Assembly: GCF_019263585.2 (NCBI RefSeq)
Contig: NZ_JADQDF010000001.1
Coordinates: forward strand, 186,001 to 250,000
Origin: Pseudonocardia oceani
Lineage (GTDB): Bacteria > Actinomycetota > Actinomycetes > Mycobacteriales > Pseudonocardiaceae
DNA: 64,000 bases
Direction of reading: 5' to 3'
Positions 8,747-18,231 of the stretch are shown here, in pieces. The translations under genes were made by a program, and so were the position numbers. A model generated the notes under the pieces. That model had not been told where the DNA came from and made no database searches. It was given only the letters and a program-made list of their open reading frames with translations. Numbering within the stretch: the stretch's first letter is position 1; the number at the start of each line of letters is the position of its first letter.

Positions 8747-9876
8747 GACGCACGCACCGGACGGGGCAGCGAGGCCTCGACGCTCCAGCCGCCGGCCGGA
8801 TCGGGTCCCGCCCGCAGGGTGCCCCCGAGCAGGCTCGCCCGCTCGGCCATGCCGCGCAGCCCGTAGCCGGCGGGCGCAGGACCGGCCGTGCGGGCCGCGC
8901 CGTCGTCGTGCACGCGCAGGCGCACCCGACCGCGGGACGCGGTGACGTCGACGGTGACGCGAGTGGCGCCCGAGGCGTGGCGGGTCGCGTTGGTGACCGC
9001 CTCGGCGGCGATCAGGTAGAGGGCGGTGCCGACCGCCGGGTCGACGACCTCGACGTCACCGGAGACCTGCACGCGGACGCCCACCACGTCGCCGCCGGGC
9101 CGGGCCAGCCGCTCGATGTCCGCCACGCCCCGCCGGGGGGCCAGAGCGGCGCCGGTGCCCTCGCGCAGCACACCGACCAGGGCCCGCATCTCCGTGAGCG
9201 TCCGGGACGCCTCCTCCTCGATGGTGACCAGCGTGGCCAACGCGCGTGCGGGATCCGCCGCAGACAGCGCTCGACCCGCCTGCGCCTGGACGGCGATCGC
9301 GGAGACGCGGTGCCCGACGATGTCGTGCAGCTCGCGGGCCAGGTCGTTGCGCTGGCGCAACCGCACCTCCTCGATCTCGCGGAGGCGGCTGCTGGTGCGG
9401 TAGCGCACGGCCGCGCCCAGCGCGGCCGAGAACAGGAAGAAGCCGTAGCCGGCGACCCTCTCCGCGGGCGAGGTCGGCTCCACCACGAGGGTGACGGACA
9501 ACCAGACGAGGATGATGCCGAGTCCGACGGCGGCCTCCCGGCCGGCTCCCCAGCGCAGGAGGGCGTAGGGCAGGACGAGCACCCCGGCGATGCTCTGCAG
9601 GCCGGTGGCGTCGACGGCCACGATCCTCGCGACGTCGAAGGCGAGGAGGGTTCCGAAGGCGACGGCCACCGCGGCCAGCGGGCTCGTGCGCCGCCACAGC
9701 AGGCACGCCGCCACGACGAGGCCGACGCCGACGAGCAGCGGCGCCCACGCCTGGTCCTCGCGCAGCAGGACCTCGACGAACGAGCTCGCGACGAGGACCG
9801 CCACGACGGCCCAGTCCCGCCACACCCGCACCGGCGGGCACGGGGGGCGCGGCTCGTCCCACACTCCAGCAAGCAT
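8743..9876 (-). CDS. Sensor histidine kinase, NarL-partner (HisKA_3) type
   Basis: A 377-residue membrane histidine kinase. Residues about 20-160 hold five or six hydrophobic segments with short loops and no large extracellular domain. The dimerisation helix has the phosphoacceptor His184 in RELHDIVGHRVSAI, and the C-terminal HATPase domain shows EAVTNATRHA (N box) and GYGLRGMAERA (G box). The short-loop sensor suggests it detects something in or at the membrane, as in DesK- and LiaS-like kinases. It is coupled to the response regulator. The ligand is unknown. Confidence 0.93.
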   Translation of the reverse strand: MLAGVWDEPRPPCPPVRVWRDWAVVAVLVASSFVEVLLREDQAWAPLLVGVGLVVAACLLWRRTSPLAAVAVAFGTLLAFDVARIVAVDATGLQSIAGVLVLPYALLRWGAGREAAVGLGIILVWLSVTLVVEPTSPAERVAGYGFFLFSAALGAAVRYRTSSRLREIEEVRLRQRNDLARELHDIVGHRVSAIAVQAQAGRALSAADPARALATLVTIEEEASRTLTEMRALVGVLREGTGAALAPRRGVADIERLARPGGDVVGVRVQVSGDVEVVDPAVGTALYLIAAEAVTNATRHASGATRVTVDVTASRGRVRLRVHDDGAARTAGPAPAGYGLRGMAERASLLGGTLRAGPDPAGGWSVEASLPRPVRAS

Positions 9877-10065
9877 GCTCCCCCCTCCCGGCCAACCTAG
9901 AGGGACCGCCGCCCGGGCGGATCAGCCGGAAGTACTGCGGACGCCTCGTCCCCCCGGCCGGGACGGCCCGAGCCCGCAGGCGGACGCGCCGCCCGTCGCC
10001 GGTCGTCAGGGTGAGGACACCGACCGGGGTGGACCCGGCCGGCCCACCGGCACACAGGAGACGTG

Positions 10066-10560
10066 ATGACCAGCAGCGTGCGAAGCTCAAGGAGAACGAC
10101 CACCGGCGCGTTCCAGGAAGCGGGGCTCCCGGTCCGGGCGAAGCTCGCAGCGGCCTGGACCAGCTTCATGTTCCTCTACCTCTACGTCGACTACCTCCAC
10201 CTGTACAAGCCCGGCTCCCTCGACGAGATCCTGGTCGGCGTCGTCCACGAGTTCGAGACCGGCCCGACCTTCGTCGGCCTCGCGCTCACGCTCCTGGCCG
10301 TCCCGATCCTCATGGTCGTGCTCTCCACGACCCTGCCCGCCCGTACCGGCCGCGCCGCCAACCTCGTCGTGGCGGCGCTCTACATCCCCTTCTCGATCTA
10401 CAACGCGACCGGCGAGGAGTCCTGGGACTACGCCTACTTCTACGCCTTCTCCATCGGCCTCGAGGTGCTGCTCCTGGCCTTCGTGCTGCGCGCCGCCTGG
10501 ACCTGGCCCCGGACCGTGCGGGCCACCGCCGGCCGCGACCTCGGCGGGGCCAGGGTGTGA
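10066..10560 (+). CDS. DUF6326-like membrane protein
   Basis: A 164-residue protein with four predicted membrane helices. The first carries an aromatic segment (MFLYLYVDYLHLY) near residue 35 that I associate with the uncharacterised DUF6326 family, and a SIYNATGEE loop precedes the fourth helix. The ATG at 10066 lies five bases after AGGAG; a GTG three bases earlier is less well placed. It is divergent from the two-component system across about 190 bp, so it may be that system's target. No enzymatic motif is visible. Confidence 0.75.
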   Translation: MTSSVRSSRRTTTGAFQEAGLPVRAKLAAAWTSFMFLYLYVDYLHLYKPGSLDEILVGVVHEFETGPTFVGLALTLLAVPILMVVLSTTLPARTGRAANLVVAALYIPFSIYNATGEESWDYAYFYAFSIGLEVLLLAFVLRAAWTWPRTVRATAGRDLGGARV

Positions 10561-10859
10561 CGCTCCGAGGCAGACCCGGAGCCCGTGCTCGGACCCGGGT
10601 TCCGGCTGGCCGGTCTCCCGCCTGATCGAGGTGGTCGGCGCGGCCCTCGCGGAGGGGTGGGTGCAGCGCACCCTCCCGGTCCGGCGGTCCACCCTGCGAG
10701 TCTCGGCCCCGGAGCTCGGCCACGGCCACCGGCAGGAAGTGCAGGACTGCGCATGCACCCCCGACCAAGCATCACGATGACCACGAGCGTGCCCGCGGCC
10801 ATGGTCCGCAGCGCGCCGGACGCGACCACGTCCTCGCTCGGAACGGCGGGGGCGGCGAC
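10561..10859. other. Non-coding stretch before the MFS remnant
   Basis: About 300 bp with no convincing gene. Short open frames on both strands have no recognisable domain or ribosome site. It may be the decayed leader of the MFS remnant. Confidence 0.4.
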
Positions 10860-11611
10860 GTGAACGGCGACGCGTCCGGCTCGGCGGGCCGCACCTGGCT
10901 CGGGATCGCCACCCTGCTGGTGGGCACGCTGCTGCCCCCGCTGGACTTCTTCATCGTCAACCTCGCCATCCCGTCCACCAGGACGAGCTCGGCGGTGGCG
11001 ACCTGCTGGGCCGACAGGTCGTGGCGTCCTACGCGGCCACCTACGCCGTCACCCTGGTCCTGGGCGGTCGGGTCGGCGACCTCTACGGTCGTCAGCGCGT
11101 GTTCCTCGTCGGCCTGATCGGGTTCGCGCTGGCCTCCCTCCTGTGCGGCATCGCGCCCGCACCCGCCGTGCTCGTCGTGGGGCGCATCCTGCAGGGCGTC
11201 ACTGCGGCGCTGATGGCGCCGCAGTCGCTGGCGCTGATCCGGGCGGGTCTCACCGGACGGCAGCAGAGCATCGCCCTCGGCTTCCACGGCGCCGTGTTCG
11301 GGCTCGCCGCCGTGCTCGGCCAGTCCCTGGGCGGGCTGCTGGTCGCCGCCATCGCCGCCCTCTGGGCCCGCTACGAGGTCGGTCCGCGCATCCAGGAGGA
11401 CAAGCACTTCCAGCACCCCGACATCGGCGAGATCCGGCTGCACTTCGAGAAGCTCACCATCGAGAGCGCGCCCGGCCAGCACCTCGCGGTCTACACCGCC
11501 GAACCCGGCATCGCCGCCGCCGACGGTCTCGCCCTGCTCACCAGCCTGGCCGCCGACGGGGCCGCGGTGGACCAGCCGGGAGTGTCGGAGGAATGGTGCA
11601 ACCGGCCGTGA
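10860..11611 (+). pseudogene. MFS transporter N-half fused to MmyB-type C-terminus
   Basis: A GTG-started open frame encodes the beginning of a DHA2-type MFS exporter (signature PPLDFFIVNLAIPS). One base appears to be lost near 10980: reading continues one frame over with VVASYAATYAVTLVLGGR and the loop motif GRVGDLYGRQR, then QSLALIRAGL in helix 4-5. Near 11350 the MFS similarity ends after GGLLVAA. The same frame continues as ALWARYEVGPRIQ and YTAEPG, which is the C-terminal ligand-binding part of MmyB-like XRE regulators. The locus is therefore a frameshifted chimera, best explained by a deletion that joined two genes, and is unlikely to make a working protein. Confidence 0.8.
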
Positions 11612-11774
11612 TGGTCTCGCCGTCGAACAGCGGAGGTCGGGTCGACACCGGTCTCATCACGACGAGGGAGGTCGATCCCTGGAGCAGGCGGCAGCCGCGT
11701 TGCCGACGGCGCCGTCGACGGTGGTGGACGATCGCTCTCGTCGGGAGGTGATCAGCCGTCGATGGGGCCGCCCC

Positions 11775-12725
11775 TCAGAGGCGCTCGACGCGGTCGGCCT
11801 GCGGGCCCCGGTCGCTCTGACGCACCGCGTACCGGACCCGGTCGCCCACCTCCAGAGGCCCCGATCCGATGACCACCGACACGTGGACGAAGAGATCGTC
11901 GCCGCCCGCGTCCGGGGTGATGAAACCGAAGCCGCGGTCGCCGTCGTAGCGCGCGACGACGCCCTCCCCACCTCGCGCGGGCACGTCCCGCGACGCCGGC
12001 CCTGCGGCCGCGGCAGGTGCCGGCCGCTGCGGCGCCGGCCCGGGCTCACGGACCAGGTTCACGTCGCGGGCCTGCGGGCCCTTGTCCCCACTGACCACCT
12101 CGTAGGCGACGCGGTCGCCCTCCGTGAGCCATGTCAGCCCCTCGGCCAGGGCCCGGGCGTGGACGAAGACGTCCCCGCCGCCGGAGTCGGGGCTGACGAA
12201 ACCGAAGCCCTTGTCCTCGTCGTACCAGGCCACCGTGCCGTCGGCACCGTCCGCGCCGTCCGCGGTCCCGACCTCAGCGGACAGGCCGGCCCCCGCTCCC
12301 AGCGGGATCACGTGCCCGGCCTGCGGACCGCGCTCGCCCTCGACGACCACGAAGGCCACCCGCTGCCCCTCGGTGACCACGCCGCCGGTCACGATGGCGG
12401 AGCTGTGCACGAAGATGTCGGCGCCACCGCCGTCCGGAGACGCGAAGCCGTACCCCTTGCCCGGCTCGTACCAGTTGACCGTGCCGAGCAGGCCCACGGC
12501 GCTGCCGGCGGCCGCGTCGGCGGTGACACGAACATGCAGCGCCTGGGGCCCCCGGTCGTTCTCGCCCACCTCGAACACGACGCCCTGGCCCTCGCGGAGC
12601 ACGGTCGCGCCGCCGTCCCCGACGATCTCCGAGGCGTGCACGAACACGTCCGGAGAGCCGTCCTCGGGCGCGAGGAAGCCGAAACCCCGTTCGGCGTCGA
12701 ACCAACGGACGGTTCCCTGCGGCAT
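11775..12725 (-). CDS. Four-domain tandem cold-shock protein
   Basis: A 316-residue protein consisting almost entirely of four cold-shock (OB-fold nucleic-acid-binding) domains at about 1-68, 80-141, 162-226 and 253-316. Each has an RNP1 core (RGFGFL 13, KGYGFA 90, KGFGFV 172, RGFGFI 264) and an RNP2 core (DVFVH 26, DIFVH 103, DVFVH 185, DLFVH 277). Linkers are Ala/Gly/Pro-rich; the third is longest. Typical bacterial Csp proteins have one 67-residue domain. The start follows GGAG by seven bases and gives the canonical GTVRWFD opening. Four different but intact domains suggest a multivalent single-strand RNA/DNA binder or RNA chaperone. It is monocistronic. Confidence 0.93.
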   Translation of the reverse strand: MPQGTVRWFDAERGFGFLAPEDGSPDVFVHASEIVGDGGATVLREGQGVVFEVGENDRGPQALHVRVTADAAAGSAVGLLGTVNWYEPGKGYGFASPDGGGADIFVHSSAIVTGGVVTEGQRVAFVVVEGERGPQAGHVIPLGAGAGLSAEVGTADGADGADGTVAWYDEDKGFGFVSPDSGGGDVFVHARALAEGLTWLTEGDRVAYEVVSGDKGPQARDVNLVREPGPAPQRPAPAAAAGPASRDVPARGGEGVVARYDGDRGFGFITPDAGGDDLFVHVSVVIGSGPLEVGDRVRYAVRQSDRGPQADRVERL

Positions 12726-13171
12726 CGAAGGCTCCAGGTCGGGAGGGCGGGCAATGGCCCCCAGTCTCCCCGACCGACCTCGCGGTCCGTCGGGCCGGGC
12801 CCACGGTCGGGCGGTGCGGTCGAACGCCTCGCCCGTCTCGTCGATCACGCCGACGGCTCGGCGGGGCCCGGGAAGGTCTGGACCCGGGCCGTGGCCCCGA
12901 CCGAGACGGTGCAGGCCGACGTCCGCACGCTCTTCCGCGCCTTCGGCACCACGGGCCCGCGAACCGACCCCCCACCCGGCCCAGCGGCCGGCACATCCAG
13001 TCCCCCAGGCCGTCCCACAACGAGCGAACGACCCGGGCCTCGGGAGCGACACCGCGGCCCTGACGCGACGACGTCTCGACGTCGTTGTCGACCCGACGGA
13101 ACCTCCACCCGCCGAGCTCGCCCGCCTCCGACCGGTCCCCGCGCGGGCCCGTTCCGTGTTCAGCGGACCGT
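12726..13171. other. Non-coding region upstream of the cold-shock gene
   Basis: About 450 bp without a recognisable gene. It must hold the promoter and leader of the cold-shock gene, but I see no clear -35/-10 pair. A long leader would fit the thermoregulated leaders known for csp genes, though no conserved element is visible. Confidence 0.4.
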
Positions 13172-13188
13172 GTTCGGTGCAACCGAAC
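13172..13188. terminator. Hairpin just after the carboxylase gene
   Basis: GTTCGGT, three bases, ACCGAAC: perfect seven-base arms. With flanking bases an ACCG/CGGT extension across a two-base bulge is possible. It begins three bases beyond the carboxylase stop on the minus strand and lacks a T-run, as many actinobacterial terminators do. An operator is the alternative. Confidence 0.45.
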
Positions 13189-13190
13189 GG

Positions 13191-16100
13191 TCATCCGGCC
13201 ACCCGCAGGACCCCGACGAGCAACGCGCGCGTGTCGGCGGGATCGACGACGTCGTCCAGCTCGAACACGGTGGCGACACTCAGCGCCCGGCCCCGCTCGT
13301 AGTAGTCGGCGACGAGCTCGTCGTGACGCTCCTTCCGCTCGTGCGGGTCGGCGATGGCCTCCAGCTCCGCCCGGAACCCCAGCCGGACCGCACCCTCCAG
13401 GCCCATCCCCCCGAACTCCCCGGTCGGCCACGACACCGTGAGGATCGGGGCGTGCACGCTGCCGCCGCACATCGCCATGGCCCCCAGCCCATAGGCCTTG
13501 CGCAGGATGACGGCGCAAACGGGCACGGTCAGCCGGGCCCCGGCCACGAACATCGCGCCGAACCGCCGCACGATCGCGGTGCGCTCGGCGTCCGGGCCGA
13601 CCATGAAGCCGGGGGTGTCGCACAGCGACACCACGGCGAGCCCGCGGTCCTGGCACAGCTGCAGGAACCGCGTGGCCTTGTCGGCGGCGTCGCCGTCGAT
13701 GGCCCCGCCGAGGTGGCGCGGGTCGTTGGCGAGCACCCCGACCGGGCGGCCGTCGAGCCGGGCCAGCGCCGTGACCACCCCGGTCCCGAAGCCGGCCCGC
13801 AGCTCCAGCACGCTGCCGGTGTCGAACAGGGTCTCGAGCACCGGGCGCACGTCGTAACCGCGCAGCCGGTCCTCCGGCACGAGGTGGCGCAGCAGGCGCT
13901 GGTCGGCCGCCTCCTTCGACGCAGTGTCTCCCGTGGCCGACCCCGTGACGTAGGACAGGTACCGGCGCGCCGTCGCCATCGCCGCCGCGTCGTCGGGCAC
14001 CAGCACGTCGACGACTCCGTTGGCGACCTGCACGTCCATCGGCCCGACGTCCCCGGGCGCGACCACCCCGAGCCCGCCGCCCTCGATCATCGCCGGGCCG
14101 CCCATCCCGAGGCTGCTCCCCTCGGTGGCGATGATGACGTCGCAGCCCGCCGCCAGCGCCGCGTTGCCGGCGAAGCAGTACCCCGCCACCACGGCCACCG
14201 TCGGCACCCGCCCGGCCAGCCCGGCCGCGAGCCGGAACGTCGGCACGTCGAGCTGGGCAACGGCGGAGGTGTCGGTGTCGCCCGGCCGCCCGCCGCCGCC
14301 CTCGGCGAGGACCACCAGCGGCAGGCCGCGCTCGGTGGCGAGAGTGAGCAGCCGGTCGGTCTTGCGGTGGTTGTGGACGCCCTGGGTGCCGGCCAGCACG
14401 GTGTAGTCGTAGGCCAGGACGGCGACCGGGTTCCCGTGCACCGTCGCGGTGGCGGTGACCAGCCCGTCGGCGGGGGTGCGGGCGATCAGGTCGTCGACGT
14501 CGCGGCGGCGGCGCTGGGCCGCGATCGTCAGGGCGCCGTACTCGACGAGGCTGCCCGGGTCGACGAGGTCGGCCAGGTTCTCCCGGACGGTCCGGCGCCC
14601 GCCGCGGTGCCTGCGCTCCACGGCGGCCGGCCGGGCCGCATCGGCGACCGCGGCGTGCCGCGTGTGCACCTCGGCCAGGTCGGGACGCACGCGCGCCGGG
14701 TCGGCCGCGGGACCGGTGACGGCGGCCGCGCCGTCCTCGTCGCCCGAGTCGCGCAGCACGGCCAGCACCGCCCCCACCTCGACGGCGTCGCCCACCGCGA
14801 CCCGGACCTCCTCGACGCGCCCCGCCCGCGCGACGGGCACGGCGTGCTGCATCTTCATCGCCTCGAGCACGACCAGCTCGGCCCCGGCGGGCACGTCGAC
14901 GCCGACCTCCGCGTCGACGGCGACCACCACCCCCTGCTGGCGGGCGCGCAGGGCGGTGGCCCCGTCGGGCACGGGCGCGCCGGCGGCCGCGGGCCCGGAC
15001 CCGGGCGCCTCCACAGCCGGCTGTGCGCTGCGCGGGCGGGCCGCTGACAGCTCCGCCGCGTGGGCGTCGACGTGGCCGGTGTCGAGCACGCCGGGCTTCG
15101 CGAGGTCGTCGAGCAGCGCCTGGAGCAGGCCGATCGTGGTCGGCACGCCGGCCACGTCGAACTCCGCCAGCGCCCGGACCGCCCGGGCCGCGACGCGGGC
15201 CGGGTCACCGCCGGGATCGGTCACGACCACCTTGGCCAGCAGCGAGTCGTAGCGCGGCCCGACGGTGTAGCCGGGGTAGCCGTGGGTGTCGACGCGGACC
15301 CCGCGCCCCGACGGCGGCTGGAAGCGGGTCAGCACGCCGCCGTGGGCCTCGACCGTCCCGTCCGGGAGCAGGGTCTCGGTGTTCACGCGGGCCTGCACGG
15401 CGACGCCCCGCGACGGCGGCGGCTCCGTGAGCCCGAGATCGCGCAGGGTCGCTCCCCCGGCCACCCGCAGGGCCAGCTCCACGAGGTCGAGCCCGGTGAC
15501 CTCCTCGGTCACCGTGTGCTCCACCTGCAGGCGCGGGTTGACCTCGAGGAAGGCGTACCCGTCCGGGCCGGCTCCGTCCGCCTCGACCAGGAACTCCACG
15601 GTCGCGAGCCCGGCGTACGCCACCGACCCGACGAGGGTGCGGGCGGCGGCGTGCAGCCGCTCGCGCAGGGAGGGGTCCAGCGCGGGGGCCGGGGCGAGCT
15701 CCACGAGCTTCTGCCGGCGCCGCTGCAGGCTGCAGTCCCGGTCGCCCAGCACGACGGGGTCGCCGCGGCCGTCACCGAGGACCTGCACCTCGACGTGCCG
15801 GGCGGGCGCCAGCAGCCGCTCGACGTACAGCGCGCCGTCGCCGAAGGCGGCCTGCACCTCGGCGGCGCACCGGCGCAGCACCTCGGACAGGTCCTCCGCC
15901 CGGGTCACCGGCCGGGTGCCCCGGCCGCCCCCTCCGGCGACGGCCTTGACCATCACCGCACCGCCGGGGCCCAGCGAGGCGAGGAACGCGCGGGCGGCGT
16001 CGAGGTCGGTGGGAGCCGCGGTGCCCTCCAGGACGGGCACGCCGAGCTCGCGGGCCCGGCCCCGCGCGGCCGCCTTGTCACCGAACAGCTCCAGCGCCTC

Positions 16101-16436
16101 CGCCGACGGACCGACGAAGCGGACGCCGGCCTCGGCGCACCGGCGGGCCAGTACGGGGTTCTCGGACAGGAACCCGTAGCCGGGGTGCACGGCGTCGCAG
16201 CCGGTGCGCACCACCGCGTCCACCACGGCGTCGACGTCGAGGTAGGCCGCGGGTCCCGCTCCGGGCAGCAGGACCGCCTCGTCGGCGCGGGCGACGTGGG
16301 CGCAGGCCGCGTCGTCGGCGGGGTGCACGGCGACCGTGCGGATCCCCAGTGCGGCCGCCGTCGCCAGCACCCGCACGGCGATCTCCCCGCGGTTGGCCAC
16401 CAGCAGCGCGCGCACCGCTGTTCCGTCGTCGCTCAT
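13191..16436 (-). CDS. Single-chain biotin-dependent acyl-CoA carboxylase
   Basis: A 1081-residue fused carboxylase. Residues 1-450 are biotin carboxylase (VANRGEIAVR start, ATP-grasp glycine loop AGGGGRGTR near 168, catalytic EVNPRLQVEHTVTEE near 298). A biotinyl domain at about 495-562 carries the biotinylated Lys528 in LEAMKMQ. Residues about 590-1081 form a complete carboxyltransferase with N- and C-lobes (HKT-like loop NHRKTD, CDTPGFMVG near 930, KAYGLGAMAM). The order matches the one-polypeptide long-chain acyl-CoA carboxylases described from Mycobacterium avium. It transfers CO2 from bicarbonate to the alpha carbon of an acyl-CoA. The ATG overlaps the stop of the TetR gene. It presumably needs the host BirA ligase. 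Confidence 0.93.
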   Translation of the reverse strand: MSDDGTAVRALLVANRGEIAVRVLATAAALGIRTVAVHPADDAACAHVARADEAVLLPGAGPAAYLDVDAVVDAVVRTGCDAVHPGYGFLSENPVLARRCAEAGVRFVGPSAEALELFGDKAAARGRARELGVPVLEGTAAPTDLDAARAFLASLGPGGAVMVKAVAGGGGRGTRPVTRAEDLSEVLRRCAAEVQAAFGDGALYVERLLAPARHVEVQVLGDGRGDPVVLGDRDCSLQRRRQKLVELAPAPALDPSLRERLHAAARTLVGSVAYAGLATVEFLVEADGAGPDGYAFLEVNPRLQVEHTVTEEVTGLDLVELALRVAGGATLRDLGLTEPPPSRGVAVQARVNTETLLPDGTVEAHGGVLTRFQPPSGRGVRVDTHGYPGYTVGPRYDSLLAKVVVTDPGGDPARVAARAVRALAEFDVAGVPTTIGLLQALLDDLAKPGVLDTGHVDAHAAELSAARPRSAQPAVEAPGSGPAAAGAPVPDGATALRARQQGVVVAVDAEVGVDVPAGAELVVLEAMKMQHAVPVARAGRVEEVRVAVGDAVEVGAVLAVLRDSGDEDGAAAVTGPAADPARVRPDLAEVHTRHAAVADAARPAAVERRHRGGRRTVRENLADLVDPGSLVEYGALTIAAQRRRRDVDDLIARTPADGLVTATATVHGNPVAVLAYDYTVLAGTQGVHNHRKTDRLLTLATERGLPLVVLAEGGGGRPGDTDTSAVAQLDVPTFRLAAGLAGRVPTVAVVAGYCFAGNAALAAGCDVIIATEGSSLGMGGPAMIEGGGLGVVAPGDVGPMDVQVANGVVDVLVPDDAAAMATARRYLSYVTGSATGDTASKEAADQRLLRHLVPEDRLRGYDVRPVLETLFDTGSVLELRAGFGTGVVTALARLDGRPVGVLANDPRHLGGAIDGDAADKATRFLQLCQDRGLAVVSLCDTPGFMVGPDAERTAIVRRFGAMFVAGARLTVPVCAVILRKAYGLGAMAMCGGSVHAPILTVSWPTGEFGGMGLEGAVRLGFRAELEAIADPHERKERHDELVADYYERGRALSVATVFELDDVVDPADTRALLVGVLRVAG

Positions 16437-17019
16437 GCCTCTCCCCGTTCCTGCTCGTGCCCTGTTCCGACCGGCGGCAGTCCGACGAGCCGGAGGTAGA
16501 CCTCCACCAGGTCGCGCCCCAGCTCGTCGAGGCGGGTCGGGTCGTCGGCCGCCTGCGCGGCGAGGTGCACCAGCGCCGCCGCGACGACCTCGGCCACCGT
16601 GCGCGCCGACGCCGCGGGTCTCGCCCCGTGCTCGGCGCACAGCGAGCCGATGAACTCCGCGTCGACCCGCGACGGGGCGTTCTGCACCTCGCGCCACAGC
16701 TCGGCGACGCCCGGATCGCCGTCCCGATCACCACCCGCGGGTCGGTCGACCCTCGTCCCGCCACCCGCTGCACCGCGGTGATCTCGTCGCGGACCCGCCC
16801 GGCCAGGGCGCGGAAGACCTCCTCGCGGGAGGAGAAGTAGAGGTAGAACGTGGCGCGCGAGGTGCCGGCCCGCCAGGCGATCCCGGCGATGGGCGACTGC
16901 TTGTAGCCCTGCTCGGCGAACAGGTCCTCCGCGGCGTCGAGGAGCGCGGCCCGGGTGGGGCTGTCGGTGCGGTCGCGGGCCGTGCGCGTGCTCCACGGCT
17001 GTCGGCCCGGTCGTCCCAT
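16433..17019 (-). pseudogene. TetR-family regulator with a frameshift
   Basis: The N-terminal TetR helix-turn-helix is intact (LLDAAEDLFAEQGY, then TSRATFYLYFSSREEVF). Near 16709-16712 the frame is lost: continuity needs one extra G, giving IRAVAELWREV, after which the C-terminal ligand domain runs on to a stop that overlaps the carboxylase ATG (ATGA). With one base restored the protein would be 195 residues. The start at 17019 follows GGAGG by eight bases. Either the regulator is a recent pseudogene, leaving the carboxylase unregulated, or a base was lost in the assembly in a G-run. It probably controlled its own operon. Confidence 0.8.
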
Positions 17020-17079
17020 GTCGCCATCCTCCTGCACCCCGTCGGCATTGAGTTCACTCGTCATCGACACTTCTGCCAA

Positions 17080-17350
17080 CGCCATGGCGGGTGGAGGCTC
17101 GGTGCAGGACCGGATCGACGAGCTGCGCAGGCGGCGCGGGTCGGTGACCGCAGGAGGGCCTCGCAGCCACCACTTCGCGCACGGCTTCACGGTGTTCCAG
17201 TAGATGGTGGACCTGTCGGGGTACGTGCCCGTCGTCGCCGCGATGCTGGGGTCGGGTTCGCCGGGCCGTCCGACTTCGCTGCGCTCGCCGACTTCGTCGT
17301 GATGGTCCGCGGCCTGGCCACGATGGGGATCGCCGGGCCGCACCGGACCC
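17080..17350 (+). pseudogene. Carboxyltransferase (AccD/PccB-type) remnant
   Basis: Fragments of an acyl-CoA carboxylase beta subunit in two frames. An N-terminal VQDRIDELRRRR helix near 17105 is followed by a stop at 17201, then VDLSGYVPVVAAMLG in the same frame from 17204, and after a one-base shift near 17255 GPSDFAALADFVVMVRGLA and TMGIAGP. These are the CoA-binding strands of the carboxyltransferase N-lobe. Most of the gene is deleted. It is divergent from the TetR-carboxylase operon, so an older carboxylase locus may once have stood here. Confidence 0.75.
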
Positions 17351-17748
17351 GGCCGCCCACCGCGTCGAGCTGATCGCGGGCTTCCAGGCCCAGGTCGACC
17401 AGTTCCTCGCCGCTCAGGGCCGAGGGGAGCTGGACCGGCACGTCGCCGACGAAGCGGACAGCGGCCGGCTCTTGGTGTTGGACCGGTCTGCCCTCGACCG
17501 ACACCGGGTCCTGACTCCTCGACCTCGGTCAGCCTGTTCGGACATTCGATCCGCTCGCGGAACAGGGACGCGGCTACGCCGGAGCAGCCCACCGGCCGAT
17601 ACGGCTCACGGTGATCGCCCGCCAGCGGCGCCGGTGGTCGGCCCTGACCACAGACGGGCCGACCCACCGCCAGAACCAGCGGGCGGAAGGGCTTCGCGTC
17701 GTGCCCGAAGGACAAACGTGCTGGCCACGTGGATATGGTTCGCTCACC
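17351..17748. other. Decayed or unassigned stretch
   Basis: Nearly 400 bp with open frames on both strands but no domain I can name. It lies between the carboxyltransferase remnant and a lipoprotein gene and is probably further debris. Confidence 0.35.
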
Positions 17749-18189
17749 TCACGAGCCGAGCACCTCGACGGTCGCGTCGTAGAGGTAGGCCTCGGTCTCG
17801 TACTCCTCGTACATGTCGTACTGCACCGGCGGTACGCCCTCCTCCTCGAGGAACCGGTGGTACTGGCCGACAGTGCCGACCGCGCGCACCACCTGGCCCT
17901 GCACCACGCCCGTCGGTTCCGCCGTGCGGACCAGCAGGCTGTCCTCGCCGTAGTCCTGGCCGGCGAGCTCGAGGTGGCGCGGGTCGAGGACGTTGGTGAC
18001 CTCGGCGCGGACCTCGACGCGTCGTCCGAGGTACTCGCCCTCGTAGAAGTTCTGCGGCTCCTCGATCTCGGCGACGGTCACCCCCTGCCCGGGTCCGGCC
18101 GTCCCCGCGTCGTCACTGCATCCGGTGACCGTCCCGGCGCAAACGGCGACGGCGAGCGCGACTCGGCGGAGGTTCGATGTCGGAGTCAT
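17749..18189 (-). CDS. Small secreted lipoprotein
   Basis: A 146-residue lipoprotein. An N-terminal Arg-Arg, an alanine/valine-rich hydrophobic stretch and the lipobox VTGC (Cys about 26) predict lipidation and export. The mature part is acidic, beta-rich and looks like a small OB-like barrel: VTVAEIEE, then YLGRRVEVRAEVTNVL, then QVVRAVGTVGQYHRF. It shares this plan with the lipoprotein at 19254 and with a broken copy at 19078, so the region held several related genes. No catalytic motif is evident; a cell-envelope role is inferred from export only. Confidence 0.75.
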   Translation of the reverse strand: MTPTSNLRRVALAVAVCAGTVTGCSDDAGTAGPGQGVTVAEIEEPQNFYEGEYLGRRVEVRAEVTNVLDPRHLELAGQDYGEDSLLVRTAEPTGVVQGQVVRAVGTVGQYHRFLEEEGVPPVQYDMYEEYETEAYLYDATVEVLGS

Positions 18190-18231
18190 GTCGTTGACTA
18201 CCACGCAACGTTTGCGGCTATTCGCCGGGAG

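Noticed and set aside
10561..10859. Short frames, including one starting at 10753
   Set aside because: No family features; one overlaps the MFS start but in another frame with no conserved residues.
12726..13171. Possible gene upstream of the cold-shock gene
   Set aside because: The extended frame from 13052 is only a 5' extension of low-complexity sequence. The true start at 12725 has a ribosome site and the canonical opening.
17342..17510. Frame around DPAAHRVELIAGFQAQVDQF
   Set aside because: It looks protein-like but I could not assign a family and it is broken by the neighbouring remnants.
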